A stretch of 64,000 nucleotides of DNA from Kitagawia praeruptora (GCA_037693485.1 CM075351.1:73186001-73250000); one strand, 5' to 3'; positions 11,967 through 24,997 are shown, numbered from the stretch's first letter. Made by a program: numbers and translations. Notes: generated from the letters alone by a model not told the origin.

Positions 11967-13310
11967 CTAGAAAATATTCCAAAATCTGCCTCTATCCGCA
12001 TTACATCTCCACCACCATTTAAAAAGAAGAGCAGAGTTACGATCTTTGAGGGAAGAAATACCTAAACCAGAAAACTCTTTGAACCTGCAAATCTTCTCCC
12101 AATTTATTAGATGCAGTTTCGATGTCTCCTTATCATTGAAAGAATTGACTCCCCAAAAAAATCTCTTACGAATCCTATCCAGTTGGATCATCACCGATTT
12201 AGGCATGAGAAACAAATTAAACCAGTAGACTGGCATACTATCTAGCGATGCTTGAAGAAGTACTAATTTACTAGCTTGATTAATACATTTCCCTTTCCAC
12301 AAGGCCAGCTTCTTACGAAGTTTAGTCAAAAGGGGTTCCCAAAACTTTACATGTTTCGGCGACGAGCTGATATTTGCACCCAGATAAAATAGGTCATTAC
12401 CTCCAACTTCACACCCTAATATTGATGCCCAATAGTTCATATCAGTGATATTCTCATTAAAACCAAACAGCTGACTCTTCTGAAAATCGATCCTAAGACC
12501 CGTAAGCACATAAAAACCTTGTAGCACACTTTTCACGCCTTCAACCGACTTAGTATCATTATTTAGAAAAATGATGATATCGTCGGCATATTGCAAATGT
12601 GAAATGGTAGCTCCTTCTCTTCCAATTGTTACACCTTTGAAGATTCCAGTCTCTTCGCCTTTAGAAATCATGACATGTAAAACTTCTACTACAAGATTGA
12701 ACAAGAGAGGCGAGAGGGGGTCGCCTTGACGTAGACCTCTTTCAGGGGAAAATTCTTTGGTTGGAGATCCGTTAATGAGGATCGAGACTCTCGAAGAATG
12801 GAAAATAGAAGAAAGCCAATCAATCCATTTCTTGTGAAAATTCATCTTCTCCAATAATTGAAAAAGGAAGGACCAATTGACGGTATCGAAGGCCTTCTCA
12901 AAGTCTACCTTAAAGACCAGTCCCTTGCTTTGCTTACTTCTGATGTTGCTCACAATCTCACTTGCAATTAGGATACTATCTGAAATATTCCTACCTTGCA
13001 TAAAACCCGATTGATTCTCAGAGACTAACTTTGGCAATATCAGTTTCAATCTCTCAGCCAAAAGTTTGGTCAGTAACTTCATACAAGAATTAATCAAACT
13101 TATCGAACGAAAGTCAGTCACTTTAGTAGGATTAGAACATTTGGGGATTAAGGTACAGAACGAAGAATTCACTCCTTTAGGAATCAGACCCAACCTGTGC
13201 AAGCTGGTAATAAAAGCAAAAACATCTGATCGTAAGAATGACCATAATTTCTTCCCATACTCAGCCCGTCTGGTCCCGGGGCTTTAGCAGAAGGACTCTT
13301 TTTTAGTGCC
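11967..13310 (-). pseudogene. LINE reverse transcriptase (non-LTR)
   Basis: The 411-codon ORF (11967–13202) covers most of a non-LTR RT domain. It contains LIPKCSNPTKVTDFRSISL, QSGFMQGRNISDSI, FKVDFEKAFDTVNWSFL (first catalytic Asp), GLRQGDPLSPLLF and LQYADDIIIF (catalytic Asp pair). Upstream in a shifted frame lies KAPGPDGL, the usual RT entry motif, near 13270–13285, so one frameshift separates the N-terminus. Nothing 5' of this remains. Confidence 0.9.
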
Positions 13311-13329
13311 TCATCAAGTAATTTTTATA

Positions 13330-13449
13330 CTTAAGTTAATTAACATTCCAATAAAATTGTATTTTTTCTAAATAATAATTAAAATATAATATTTATATTA
13401 ATTAATTAATATATTTTAACGATCGGTGCGTAGCGGGTAGAACACTAGT
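13330..13449 (+). mobile_element. Helitron-like 3' terminus
   Basis: The sequence after the LINE target duplication continues the repeat that starts near 9050 and ends in GGTGCGTAGCGGGTAGAACA then CTAGT, followed by T. A GC-rich weak hairpin about 10 nt before CTAGT at an A/T junction is typical of Helitrons. The 5' end was not located. Confidence 0.55.
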
Positions 13450-14904
13450 TAAAATATAAAAAGAAAGGAGAAAGAATGATAAAAATAACGTTTTTTTAAT
13501 TCACAGTTGCCTAAATACCCAAATGAAGCATAGGTGGCTAACTTTACCCATTCTATTACCCCTTTACCTTATGCGTAACTTGTTCCCTCATCTTCTCCAA
13601 CCTGTTCCCTCCCTCATCTTCTCCTCCTATACTTTTCTTCTCCGATTACTTCTCACAAGCATATCTCATCCTATTTCTTCTCTAAACATACGATTAACAA
13701 ATAAACTTTCATGATGGTGATGATCGATCGTCGAGTGTTGACAAAGAAGAGCAGATGAGATATATATGTGTGTATTTATAGTGTTCAGAGTTGCGCAAAA
13801 TACCCCGAATAAATATGCGTAACATTCAATGATACCCAAATAGATAATGCGTATTATGTTTACATACCCCATTCATATATGTGTATTACACTTAATACCC
13901 CATTCATATATGCGTATTTAGTGTATAGTTGAATACCCAATTTATACATGTGTATTGAATGGGTGAAAGCCCTCTATATCACTTTTACATCTTACAATTC
14001 CCAAAATATCACGCGGCGGAAAAGCTGACCAAAATAACCAGGGGGCCACGCATATGCGCGGTGCGTAGAGGGATAGGACGGCCACGCATATTCACACTGC
14101 GTGGAGTGTGTAAAATTCATTTTTTACAATCAGTGAACAGTACACGGCTACGCATGTTAATCATGCGTGAAGGAAGATACGCATCTTGAAGATGCGTATG
14201 GGGAGCACTGTTCATCGTCGTTCCCAACCCGCCGTCGCCGGATTTTTCCACGTTTTTTCAATCTCTTCGTTCATTCTCCACAGGCAACGAGCACACACGT
14301 TCTATACATCAAAATGATCGTCTCTCCACCCTCTACAACTCTATAATTTTAGATTTCAGTTTGTTTCGCCGGATTTAAAAAACCCAAATCGACCTCCGTT
14401 TTCCGATTAGCTTTTTCGACAAGCTCGTTCACGCCCCTGCGGGGCCATAAATCAACAAAACATTATGGCAAGATGTAGAGGAAGCTGTGGGCATCATTTT
14501 GATGTCCTCAGTTTTTGTTTCGGTTGCCGGATTGTCAAGAACTGGATAGGGCGATTTATGTGGCGATTTTGAGCTTCAAAGCACGCCGGAGCGTTGTTGG
14601 TGATAATGACGTCATATGACGTCATTGCGCATATGGGAGATGCGTTACCCCAGATATGCATGTAGAGTATGCGTATCATAGGATACGCACAGCGCAAATG
14701 CGAGGTCGTGTGGTTATTTTGGGCAGCTCCTCCTATAATCGTCATTTTGGGCACCTTGTCCTGAAAAGTTGTATAATTTGGGCATTTTCTCGTATTGAAT
14801 TGGGTATTTTCAGCGTCCTCACTTCAAAATAGTTATTTTTGTTATTCCCGTTCAAAATTTGGGTAAATTAACCTTCACCCAAGAAAGGAGGTCCTATGTG
14901 AATA
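13450..14904. repeat. Repeat-rich non-genic block with GCGTA/ATACCC tandem motifs
   Basis: No gene was recognised. Between about 13795 and 13960 a unit of roughly 35–45 bp with the pattern AATACCCCATTCATATATGCGTAT recurs about five times with variation (the longest exact stretches are shorter than this pattern). From 14045 to 14200, ACGCAT/ATGCGT pairs recur as small inverted repeats, and a perfect 22-bp palindrome sits at 14605–14626. Related vocabulary (AATACCCAC, GATACGC, ATGCGTAT) appears at 59285–59600. It may be a non-autonomous transposon, but no clear termini were found. Confidence 0.5.
14605..14626. repeat. Perfect 22-bp palindrome with two TGACGTCA cores
   Basis: AATGACGTCAT is followed by its exact reverse complement, ATGACGTCATT. 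TGACGTCA is the classical bZIP (CRE/TGA-type) recognition palindrome. Whether it binds anything here is unknown. Confidence 0.8.
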
Positions 14905-14990
14905 CAGCATCCTTCGTTGACTGGAGCCTTGTACCGAGGAAATAAAAACCAAGGTTGGTCGTAAATAAATTTAAAAACAGACTTTACAAA
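14905..14990 (+). repeat. Remnant resembling NLP upstream region
   Basis: The stretch with CTTCGTTGACTGGAGCCTTG, GAGGAAATAAAAACCAAGG and CGTAAATAAAT matches the region just upstream of NLP-B (about 40141–40200: CTTCGTTGACTTGAGACTTG, GAGGAAAAAGGAAACGAAAGG) and NLP-C (about 45667–45722). No NLP exon follows; homology stops in AT-rich sequence. It looks like the leftover start of another NLP copy. Confidence 0.6.
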
Positions 14991-15789
14991 ATGCATATAA
15001 TTTTAAAAATTGAAAATATTAAACAAAATCAAGTAACACTTTTAAAAACCGACGACCTTCTAATAATATACATGCTTGGTAAAAATATATTAATTTATAT
15101 TAGTATAATATAATGAAATGAAGGTTATATATTTATATAAAAGTGTAAGGTATTTCAAAATTGTCTCAAAACTATTCTCAAATGGTTGTATGTCACATGT
15201 TTAATTCTAAAAAATTTATATAAATTATTAGTTGTAAAATAGACTTATAATATCTAAAATTGTAACAACTTAAAAAATGAAAATGCAAATATTAATATAA
15301 AACTTGCAATTACAAAATCAATAAAATATTAAAAATTTAAAATTTAATTAGGTAATTCTCTTAACAGTCGAAGACCTTCTTATAATATACATATTTGTTA
15401 ATAATATAAAATTTTTCATATATCATGTTAGTTTATCTTTGTACGAATGTAATGAAATGATGCACGTATAATTTGAAATGATGCACGTATAATTTATAGA
15501 TGCTAGGTTTTCTCTAATTTGTTTCGAAATTTTTATCAAATTGTTGTATGTCACATATTTAATTGATAATTTTTCTCATAAAAATATGAAATTTTGCGTG
15601 TAGATCTCTTAAATAAACCTCCTATTTGTAGAATTATTTGGATAGCTAGTACTAATTGATGTAATAAAAAATTTGAAGACAAAATTATGTCTTGTATAAT
15701 TATTTTGTCAACACTTATTTAAGGATTAGAAAATTATATATAAAAAAATAAATGTGTTATTGTAAATAGCAAACATCCATTTTACTAAT
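14991..15789. repeat. AT-rich sequence with a diverged ~320–360-bp tandem repeat
   Basis: GACGACCTTCTAATAATATA at about 15049 returns as GAAGACCTTCTTATAATATA at about 15369, and TATGTCACATGTTTAATT near 15190 returns as TATGTCACATATTTAATT near 15548. A short direct repeat TGAAATGATGCACGTATAAT is at about 15454–15493. No gene was seen. Confidence 0.55.
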
Positions 15790-15794
15790 TTTAA

Positions 15795-16279
15795 TGTTGC
15801 CCAGTGATTAACAATTGTAGAAGGGGGGTTGAATACAATTGTATATGATTTTCGACTTTAAACATTAATAACACAAGTATGAATCAATAACAGCTTTATT
15901 AATTCTGATATAAAACTGTTACAAAACTCTCTTAAGAAATTCTTATGTTCTTAAGAGCTGCTAGGTTACAAGATACTCGTGTATGCGATCACAATCATGT
16001 AAAACCTAAACTGTGTTTATATAGTGTACACAGCTGCACTATCAATTACAAGATATATCAAATCAATTACATACGATTCTTAATACATATCTTGAATGAT
16101 AGCTGCGTTCCTACAATTCAGGAACTGACAAATCAATCTTCCCCAATTTCTGGAATGATGTAAATCCGCTTGTAATCCTGATCTACTCAAATACTGACGG
16201 TGTATTACTGATGACGTCAGCATCAGTATCTGATCAGTAATGCCCAGATCCTGATCATCACTTGAATCAATACTCAACA
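15795..16279 (-). repeat. 3' LTR of the 22-kb Copia element
   Basis: 485 bp, TG…CA ends, containing GGGGGGTTGAATACAA. Compared with the 5' LTR it has about ten substitutions and a 6-bp extra stretch (AGTATC-type) near 16228, roughly 2% divergence by eye. Confidence 0.95.
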
Positions 16280-16302
16280 ATCTCCCCCAATTTGTTCTTT
16301 GT
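16280..16302 (-). promoter_or_regulatory. Polypurine tract of the 22-kb Copia
   Basis: On the minus strand AACAAATTGGGGGAGAT abuts the 3' LTR. This is the expected position and composition of a plus-strand DNA primer. Confidence 0.8.
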
Positions 16303-16360
16303 GAAATAAAGTACAAATTCTTTGATTCAATGATGTCAAAAACTCAAAACAAAATACCTT

Positions 16361-19300
16361 CTAAAAATCATCAGGAACAGTCTCAGACATTCTTTGATAA
16401 AACAGATTCATCTTCAAGAAGTTAGATATCAATTCTTCTTCCTTGCTTTCAAGAATTTTAATCAGTTTCTTTTTCAAATTTTTGAGTCCTTCATCTTCCT
16501 CATTAATCTGATAGATAGCTGTCCTAAGATTCTGAATTGAGCTTCTTGGAAGATCTAAATCACCTAGCAGTACATAAGCAATCTCCTTCCCATCTGGATT
16601 AAGAGACAGTTGTTCCATGCCTAGATACTCTTCTCTAACAGCAGTACCTTTTTTCATTTCAACATCTATGCCTCTCGAATTTAAGTACATAGGAGTATAA
16701 TTGTCATCGTACCTCGTTCCTCCATCCATAAATCTCGTTCTGATTGTCCTGTAAATCATAACAAACCAATTGTAGTAGACTTCTCTTTCCTTAGCATTGA
16801 TGCTTTTACTTCTAAGCAGATACAGAACATATTTCAGCTATTTTGTAGATTTGCACAACAGCTCATGAATAGCAATCTTCTTTACACTTCTGTCTTTCAT
16901 GAAGTACAACATATTTTCTACCTTCTTGGCACCAGCATGACAATCAGTAATGATAGCAACAACTTCAAGTTTCCAGAGATGATTAGCATTTAACTCATCA
17001 CCAATCTTGTCAACTAGAGCATGTTGGTCAGTTTGTGCAATGAAAACAACTTGTGCATTATTATATCCAATACCTCCTCTTGTTCCAGGTTCCAATCCCT
17101 TCAACCCAGATTGCATACTCGCCCAATTTGGTGGATTTTCAGCAACAAATACAGTAGATTTTGACTTAACAACCAATGAAGATTCATTAATCAAAGAAGG
17201 TTCTGTTATCAATCCTGCAGAGTTGAAAACAATTGGTTTCCTATAATTACACTCACTGTTCTCCCATTTCTTGCTCTTCTTTTTCTCATCAATTGGATAA
17301 ATCTGCTGATGTTCAGGAATAGATTTACTTTTATTATACCATAACTTTTTGTCAGATTTATAGATATTCTTCAAGTAAACTCTGGTTGCTTTCCTTTCTG
17401 TTTCTCTTGCTTTAGCTCTGATTTCTCTTTCTTTTTCAAATCTTCTGAAATTTTCTTGCTCATTCTTCAGTGTATCTTCAATGACTTCCATATTGTGAAA
17501 TTCAACCACCACCTTAAGAATCATAATCCGAAGTTCTTTTAAAATTTCAGCTTCTCTAGAATCAGAGATAATATCAGGAATTAAACCAGAAACTGACTTC
17601 TCATCAGATACAGTAGACTGATCAGCCACCTTACTCTTTCTTTTTAAAGGTGATATCTCCTCTACAATTACATCAGTATCATCGAATCTGTTATCCGGAG
17701 TCAGTGCAAGAGATAGTGGAGTTTTCTTCTTTTCATTCTCAGAAACATCTTTTAACTTGATTCCACTAGATCTTGTTAGCCTTGTACTTGCTTGAGCAGG
17801 TATTCTTCCTCTGCCTCTGTATTTTCCTCCTTTGCCTCTTCCTCTTCTTGCACCAGGAGCTTCCTTTTGTCTTGCAATCTCTTCAAGAATCCTGTTCTGT
17901 TCTTCTAAGAACTCATCAGTAGTCATATTTGGATTCTCTCCTGAAGTTAAAGTAAGTGCCTTCTCAGCATGATACTTTTGAACTCTTTTATCTTTATGAA
18001 ACAGTTTAAGAACACGACCATCCCCAGTGTCAAGTTCATGAAACAGATTTGCAGCATCTTCATCTTGTTCCACATACACATCATCCTCAGGAATGGTTGA
18101 CAGAGTTTGACCAGGTATCACAAACTGTTCTTCTGTCAGGATCTGAGATTGTACCATTGTTGTCACTGTCTTCTTACCAGATCTAGAAACATGAGTTGAC
18201 TGCCTGGTTTGAGTATTAGATTGACTTTTCTTTGTCACCAAAGCAGCATCAGAGGTTTCAATTTTCTATGACTTAGCACCATCATTTCCAGAAGTATCAT
18301 CATCCTTCTTTGCAACTAAATTAGGTGAGCATTTTGTTTTGACTATCTTCTCCCCCTTTTTGACATCAGAATCCTCATCAAGAAAGAAAGATAAAATAAG
18401 TTGGAGAGTTTCTTCAACATTATCGATTTTAGAAGACAAAGTGTCAACTTTAGCCTCTATAGTGTTCATTCTAGTGTTGAAGTCAGTAGTTAAACATTGA
18501 AGCTGCGGAGCAGATGCAACTTCAGAATGATCCTTAAGAAAACGAGCATGAAACTGTTCATTATCCGTCTTTACAGAAGCAATCTCATCTTTTAGTCCCT
18601 TTATCAATATAGTAGTAGTCTTCAGATGATCCTTGAGATCAGAATTAGACAATTTAGAAGCTATATGCTTGGAATGAAAGAGAGCATTGGCGAAGTTGAT
18701 AGAAGCAGTAGGCTTATCCCATTCAGTATCCCATTCATACCTCCTTAGAGCTTGAATGTGATCAGGAATAATATTGCTGTATTCACCCTTGTTACTGCAA
18801 GATTCTGGATACTTGCTTGAGGAGGCCTGAGCCTGAGTACCAGTACGTAGACTTGCTCTTACAGCTGCCTGAATCTGAAGTGCTTCATCAAAGTCAGCAT
18901 CATCAGGATCATCATCTGAACCTGAACCTGATTTATTAGACGGAGTCCTATCATCAACATTATCATCAGGATGCATAACACCTTTCAACTTCAAATCACC
19001 AGTAGATGTAGCTGGTGAAACCTGATGACCTGCAGATAGAATAATAACATTTCCTAAATCTCTCGTTTCTTTTAAAGTGATCTCATCACTTCTCACCATG
19101 TTACCTAAGTTACTGTCAATAGTAACTGCTACCTTACTAGAAGTTAACAACTTCTCACTCTGTTCTACCTCTCCTTTTGCCAGTTCAGGAGACTACCTCT
19201 CATCACTCTTCTTTTTCTCTAAATGTTCACTCTCATTTTCACAAGAAAGGTTCTGGCTCATCAAATGCAAAGAAATAAGAGGTGGCAGAGAAGAGTGGTC

Positions 19301-20871
19301 TGAAGTCATACAAATAGAGGTATCCCTTATATCAGGTCTATCTGTAATCATACTATCAGTAGTAAAGGAAGTAGAGAGAGAAGTGTTACCCGATGAAGTA
19401 GGAATCGAGTCCATTTGCCTTGAAGAAATAGGCTCAACAAGAAGTGGAATACTTGGATCAGTAGTACTTTCATCAGGATTGACAGCTGCAATTGTAGTAT
19501 GACTTGCATCAGTATTGTCTACCAATGGTTCTTGTGTAGTCTGAGATTGTGAAGCTACTTCAACACTTTGAGTCAAAGGTTCTTGTGTGCTTCCCTCAAA
19601 TGCAGTGTCAGTGATCACTTCATCACATTCGGCGATGTACAAAGCATGAGCAGCTTTATCTGCCAGACTTTTAACTAAGTCAAATTCGATTTCAGAAGCC
19701 CCTTGAGCATTGTCAGGAAACTCCTCTGCTAATTTGATTTTGCCTGCATCTTCACTTTGAGAAGATGGTTCTTGTGGGGCAGGAATATTCTTGTCTTCAC
19801 CTTTCCTTTGAAAAAGTGGTTCTTGTGGGACTATTCCTTCAGAAATGTCTGCACCCACACTTTGAGTGAGTGGTTCTTGTGTGACCGGATCTGCAATAGC
19901 TGTTGAACTCCTTTGAAGTTCAGGTTCTTGTGGGCTTGATCCTCTCAGAGGTGACATAGTAATCCTCTGTTTCTTCTGTCTATGAAAGACCTTTGCTTCA
20001 GCATTTTTCTTTTCAAGTGGTGTAGGTTTTAAACCAAGCTGAGCAGCAATAGCATTTACTTCATTAACAGACATCTCAATAATTCTTCTCTTTGGAGATG
20101 CAGGTGCTGGAGAGTCAGAGATCTCAACAGTCTTCACAGGTGAATTATCAGGAGTAGAGATGTCAGGATTGACAGTCGTGTCAGGAACTGATGATCCATC
20201 AGGATTGATAGAGACATCAGGATTGCTCTCTAAAGTATCAGTAAGATTCTGTGATTCCGTAGGAACAACAAATTTGCCTTTGTTGAGTAATCTTCTTCTT
20301 TTCTTTAGCTTTTCAGAGACAGCCACTTCTTTAGGATCAACAGCAGCAATCTCCTTTTTCTTCATCACAACTGATATAGGCAATGTGTCATCACCAGAAT
20401 CAGATTCAGAATCGACTCTTTGACTAACTTTCCACTTTACTCCTGTTTCTGTATTCATACCAGTTGCAACCAGGACCCCTTGTTCACCCCCTTGTGACTT
20501 CATTTTAGAGTGGGTTGGAGTGGAGAAATCCTTTGATCCTGATTGCCTCTTAGACACATCAGATCTAGCTAATTTCTTTGATTTTACAACTGATGCCTTT
20601 TGTGAGACACCAGAGGTGGTTGACTGTTTAGAAGAGTGTTTAGGTTGCGTGCTTGTGTCAGGAACAGGATGTGTATGGTCCTGTCCCATAGCACCAGTTG
20701 CTGGGCCATATTGAATAGGCATTCTCTCTCTTAAAAGAGACCATACTTCATCAGGAATGTATGGAGTTCCATCAAACCTATTTGCCTTATCAGAATTGAT
20801 TAGAATTTTTATATTGTTTTCTGAGATTTTACATATAGGCAAAATTGTATCATTCTCAAAAATAGCAATAG
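16361..20871 (-). pseudogene. Copia ORF3, C-terminal ~1,500 codons (three in-frame TAG)
   Basis: This continues the frame of 29830–30496 once the nested Gypsy is removed: HLC joins to PIAIFENDTILPICKISEN without a gap. Four open blocks (down to 19193, 18266, 16838 and 16361) lie in one frame, separated only by TAG codons. Visible features: a basic/Ser-rich region, six or so repeats of the pattern QEPL-x-QS (about 19520–19940), acidic stretches (SGSGSDDDPDDADFDEA), coiled-coil-like segments (IEAKVDTLSSKIDNVEETL; ENFRRFEKEREIRAKARE), a GARRGRGKGGKYRGRGR basic patch and a C-terminal KNLKKKLIKILESKEEEL helix. No catalytic motif or transmembrane span was recognised, so 'env-like' describes position only. 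Confidence 0.75.
19515..19945 (-). repeat. Coding repeat QEPL-x-QS in ORF3
   Basis: On the plus strand the phrase GGTTCTTGTG recurs at intervals of about 40–110 bp. The encoded copies read TQEPLVDN, TQEPLTQS, PQEPSSQS, PQEPLFQR, TQEPLTQS and PQEPELQR. Its role is unknown. Confidence 0.8.
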
Positions 20872-20876
20872 GACAT

Positions 20877-22272
20877 TGTTTGCACTAAATCACGCAAGCG
20901 TACATGGTCACAAGTAATACAGATAGAAGTCAAGTTCGTTCCCACAGAGATCTGGTTATGGTTTTAATTCAGTTTTGTACCTATGCAACAATGTATGGTT
21001 ATTATGCACTGCTAAGACAATTAACAATAATGGGTTTTGATTAACTAAGATTAACTAAAAAAACAAATTAACAACTATGAATTAACTAACTAACTAACAA
21101 GAAATCAATTCAAATTACTTCTGCAAGATAAACCATGGAATCCTAACTTCATTAAATACTTCGCTTAGATCTGACACCTTTAATCACTATATGCAATAGA
21201 TATGATATCTGATCGGATAACACGAAACAAGTACACGCTACCTCTCAGTATACGTATACCAAACTAAACATACATCCACAAAAGAGATAGAAGATGAATA
21301 GACACCAATTATGCTTAGACCCTATATGTCTATAGAATTTGAAAACATAAAGGTTGAAGAGCAAGTTATCCATAATGATCACATAGGGCAATATAAGTAT
21401 TCTCATCTCATACTACGAATCATGTTGATAAACAATCATGAACCTATGCTAGCATGACAAGTTCTAAATCTCAAGATCCACTTTCACTTCACAAGAGATT
21501 AATAAATTAGATGTTAGCTACTCATCTAAATTCATAAAGCACAACCATACGAGGATATCAGATATACATCACACACAGATCTTTAAAGCATCAAGATACT
21601 AAAGCTCCATAAATAACTCCGTTAGAATCCCATGACAACGATTAGTTCATAATTGAACCTCTCGTCATCATGGGATCTGATGAAACCATGATAAAAACAA
21701 AGTATGAAAAAAATACAATTAACCCTAAGTAATTGATATGTAATTGTTCTACTCCTAATGATGATACAAATTACAAGGGTTGGATGTGTTTATATAGGCT
21801 ATAGATTTCTTGCCTAGCAAGAATTTACCTTCTAATACAATTAGAATTTAATTAAGGTGCTAAAAACTGCCTAAAATACAATTAGAACTTAAAAAGGGCA
21901 AAACAGTAATTTCACTGCTTCCAACATTCTGTTTGTCGTGCTTCCTGCCCCCACCAGGCGCAAATTGCACGTGCAATACCTATTCCATGTTGTAGAAAAT
22001 CTCTCAAGCTTCGCGTGGGCAGTAAGATCGCTGATAACGGACTTACAGAACTCCAGATATGGCCAAAACAGTGTAAGCTGCGCAGCCTTCCCAGAAAATC
22101 CGAATTTTAATCAATTAAATCTCCAAAAACGATAGAAGCATCCACCTTAATCAACATTCTCGTAAATCTGCACAACTAAGCAAAACACATCAAAACTACA
22201 AGAAACTTGAGTCCAAGACAATCAATTTAAGCCGATTTAGAATGCTCCAAGCGGATATAAATCCACTTATCA
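20877..22272 (-). repeat. 3' LTR of the nested Gypsy
   Basis: 1,396 bp, the same length as its partner, with about a dozen differences seen by eye (for example ACATGG versus ACGTGG near the start, GTAAGCTGC versus GTAAGATGC near the end), roughly 1% divergence. Confidence 0.95.
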
Positions 22273-22320
22273 CACCCCCAAACTTAAACTGATGCTTGTC
22301 CTCAAGCATTAACAATTACA
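22273..22320 (-). promoter_or_regulatory. Polypurine tract and conserved 3' motif of the Gypsy
   Basis: The minus strand reads GCTTGAGGACAAGCATCAG then TTTAAGTTTGGGGGTGTG directly before the LTR, the motif usual before 3' LTRs of plant Athila/Tat elements. Confidence 0.8.
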
Positions 22321-23080
22321 ACTAACTAACTAGTACCACTTCCGTAGGTGATCACGGTTGCATTTGGCATATGCAACAAGCCCTTTAAACCCCTAAGCAG
22401 CCCTAGTGGACGAGTAAGGTCTCGTGAGGGCCTATAGCGAATGTACCCACAAAATCCATGTAACCTAATGCAATGCAGTGCATGAATGCAACTAATATGC
22501 AAATGCAATTAATCTAATCTACCATACCTTCAAATCCTCTCATGCCATATCAACTTAAGAATCAAAGTAAATACGCAATGTCTTGGTGTCGAAAGTGCAA
22601 GTATTCACAAAGTCTACTCAATGAACATGCATAAGTTCTCACAAGTCCATGTCAAGTGTAAGAATAAGTTAGTAAACATGCTAAGCCTACAAGAGTACAT
22701 CTTTGAGACAACACTCGGGATCTCATACGCAAGAACAAGTAAACACTCACAGTCCTCTCACAAAAGAATATTCACTCAAAAACAAGGGTAAGTGTATCAC
22801 TCAATTCCAACAAAATCATAAACATGCTTGACATTTGGTATCAATCTAACTCTTAACACAACATACATCAATGACGATAATCAAAAGGTCTTTATTCGGG
22901 TTGTAACGGGGCTAGGGACAAGGTATGTCAAATAAGCCAAAACAGGTGAAGTGTCAAAAGCTAGTAAGTACCATAATACATCATTCACAACACCATATTT
23001 CCCCCCCACATAATTTTTACTAAAACAAACACTCGACTAGTCGACTGAAATAGGATCACAACAAACACAAACATGCTCTC

Positions 23081-23128
<48 letters not shown>

Positions 23129-24930
23129 TCTCTTTTTGTTTTCTTCTCTTTTTTTTCTTTTCATATTTTTTTCTTTTTTTTTCTTATTTTTCTTTTTTTT
23201 TTTCCGAGAGCTAAATAGAACAATAACAATAATATAAACAATAACAATGATCCCATGAATTTATTACATATGCCGACTATCAAGTAAACCAAACCCAATC
23301 TCAATATCTCCCCCAAAAGTACACCCAACAATAACCCCTCCTTGCACACCTTATTACTCCCTTAAGCACTCTACTAGCCTTTGACAACGTGGGTTCAAAT
23401 TAATGTAAGGCCAATACAAGAAAAAGGTCTAGGCAAGTAATGTGGTATGTCACCGAAAAAATAGGATTAAGCTCAACGGGTTAACTAATTGATCATGTAA
23501 ACATGGTGTGGTAATATGGGAAAATATGCGGTTAATCCTAATTGCCTTTATCATTTTAATCGTCAAATAATGTCATGCATTTCAAGAAAGACCTCAAACA
23601 ACTGCTAGCAATGCAAACAATCCGTGGACACTCAAGCAAACGAATAATTTGCAACAAATATGCAATAAGGCTCAAAATCTCACTTGGTGGAAAAACATAC
23701 TCAATCCCAAGCAAAAATCTCTCTAACGCACCAACTTGTATTCAAAGCATGCAAACTAAATCAACTTGCACATATTCATGTCCTTCTAAATACTCACAAC
23801 ATTCAATAAGTCTACTAGCTTCAACTTACTAGTGTATGTGTGTGCACAAGAACAAAGCATACCACTTCTCAATCAAAAGCGTCAACAACACAAAATTCCT
23901 ATCCAGCATGGGTGCAAATGCAAACTATTATGAACTCACATGAAATACGAAAATAAAAACAGAATGTCCTATATGAAACAAACGTAGATAACACAAACAT
24001 AAATGCATAATTTACTACTACTAATATGCAAGCATGAAATCCTACATGAACAAATAATACAACAACAACTACTAATCCCTCAAACCACCCCCAAACTTAA
24101 AATATTCAATGTCCGCATTGAATGGAAGTAAATACAAGGGATAATAGAAAACATACCTACAAAGCGCCGTACATATCCTTCCCCATCGCAACTCAAACAA
24201 GCTTGTTCGGCAAAAATCCCCTTTTTGTAGCAATTAGCATCACCTCACCCAAGCTTAGAAGCCATAAGAATCAATACCCAACTCACAAGAAGCTCCATCA
24301 ATAATCACCAAGCAATATCACACCAAAAATAGCCCAAATATCAAGAATAATACAAAATCCCAAATTTACAAGAACACAATTCGTAATCAAAATAAAATTT
24401 GAGAAAAGAAATAAACCCACTACGAATTGGAGAGGTGAACTTGCAATTAATTCCTCTTTAGAATTCAATTTTTAGAGATTTAAATAAATAGAAGAGGAAT
24501 TGGATTTGTATGGATAGGTGTGTATATATAAGATGATGAAAAGGTTTGAAAAAAAATTTAAGTGTGTAGGAGAGAATTGGAGAGGTTAGGATTTGATATA
24601 GGATAGATATAGGAATTAGGGATTGAAGAAATTTGAGTTAGAATAGGTTTTGGGGGAATTTTAGAGGTGAAAAACAATAATTTTCGGAAAAAATCTGGGC
24701 AGAAAGGGGGAGTAACGCAGCCTGCGACTGCGTTTCAGGAGTACAGGCGCGGTAGATGCAGACACGCAGGAGCAACCTGCGTGTTAGGGGGAAAATCAGC
24801 GGGTAACGCAGGCGTAACCTGCGTTACATGGGCGCGCAAATTGCTCAAACTGTTCACTTTTTTTTTTTTTTTTGCACAGATTATTTTTTTTTTTTCACTA
24901 CACTTATTCTTTTTTTTTTTCTTCTATACT
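22321..24930 (-). other. Gypsy long non-coding internal region
   Basis: About 2.6 kb between gag and the 3' LTR has no significant ORF or pol motif. It includes a TA microsatellite (23084–23124), a long pyrimidine tract (23125–23205), T-rich runs near 24857–24920 and a locally GC-rich stretch (24710–24840). It occupies the place where pol would lie in an autonomous element. Confidence 0.7.
23084..23205. repeat. (TA)n microsatellite followed by a pyrimidine tract
   Basis: About 20 TA dinucleotides followed by an almost pure CT/T tract on the plus strand. Confidence 0.9.
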
Positions 24931-24997
24931 AATGCGGGTTGCCTCCCACCAAGCACTTCTTTAACGTCAATAGCTTGACGTTACTTTCAAGCCTCCA

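Larger units (their letters stand above)
9164..13315 (-). mobile_element. 5'-truncated L1-type LINE with two RNase H-like regions
   Basis: The element is flanked by a 14-bp duplication AAGTAATTTTTATA (9150–9163 and 13316–13329). The related repeat at about 7770 shows the uninterrupted site. A short poly-T at 9164–9170 is the poly-A tail on the minus strand. Reading 5' to 3' on the minus strand it holds reverse transcriptase, a zf-RVT-type zinc region, RNase H, a second RNase H-like region and a Ser/Pro-rich tail. ORF1 and the endonuclease are absent, as expected from abortive target-primed reverse transcription. The frame is broken at several places, so it is dead. Confidence 0.9.

Noticed and set aside
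15945..16163. 72-codon plus-strand ORF present twice (also 37549–37767)
   Set aside because: It lies antisense in the Copia LTR; duplication is explained by the LTR pair.
19077..20714. Plus-strand ORFs of 64–141 codons inside the Copia ORF3 region
   Set aside because: They are shadows of the minus-strand coding repeat sequence and have no independent motif.
21938..22135. 65-codon plus-strand ORF present twice (also 29495–29692)
   Set aside because: It lies in the Gypsy LTR, and its duplication simply reflects the two LTRs.
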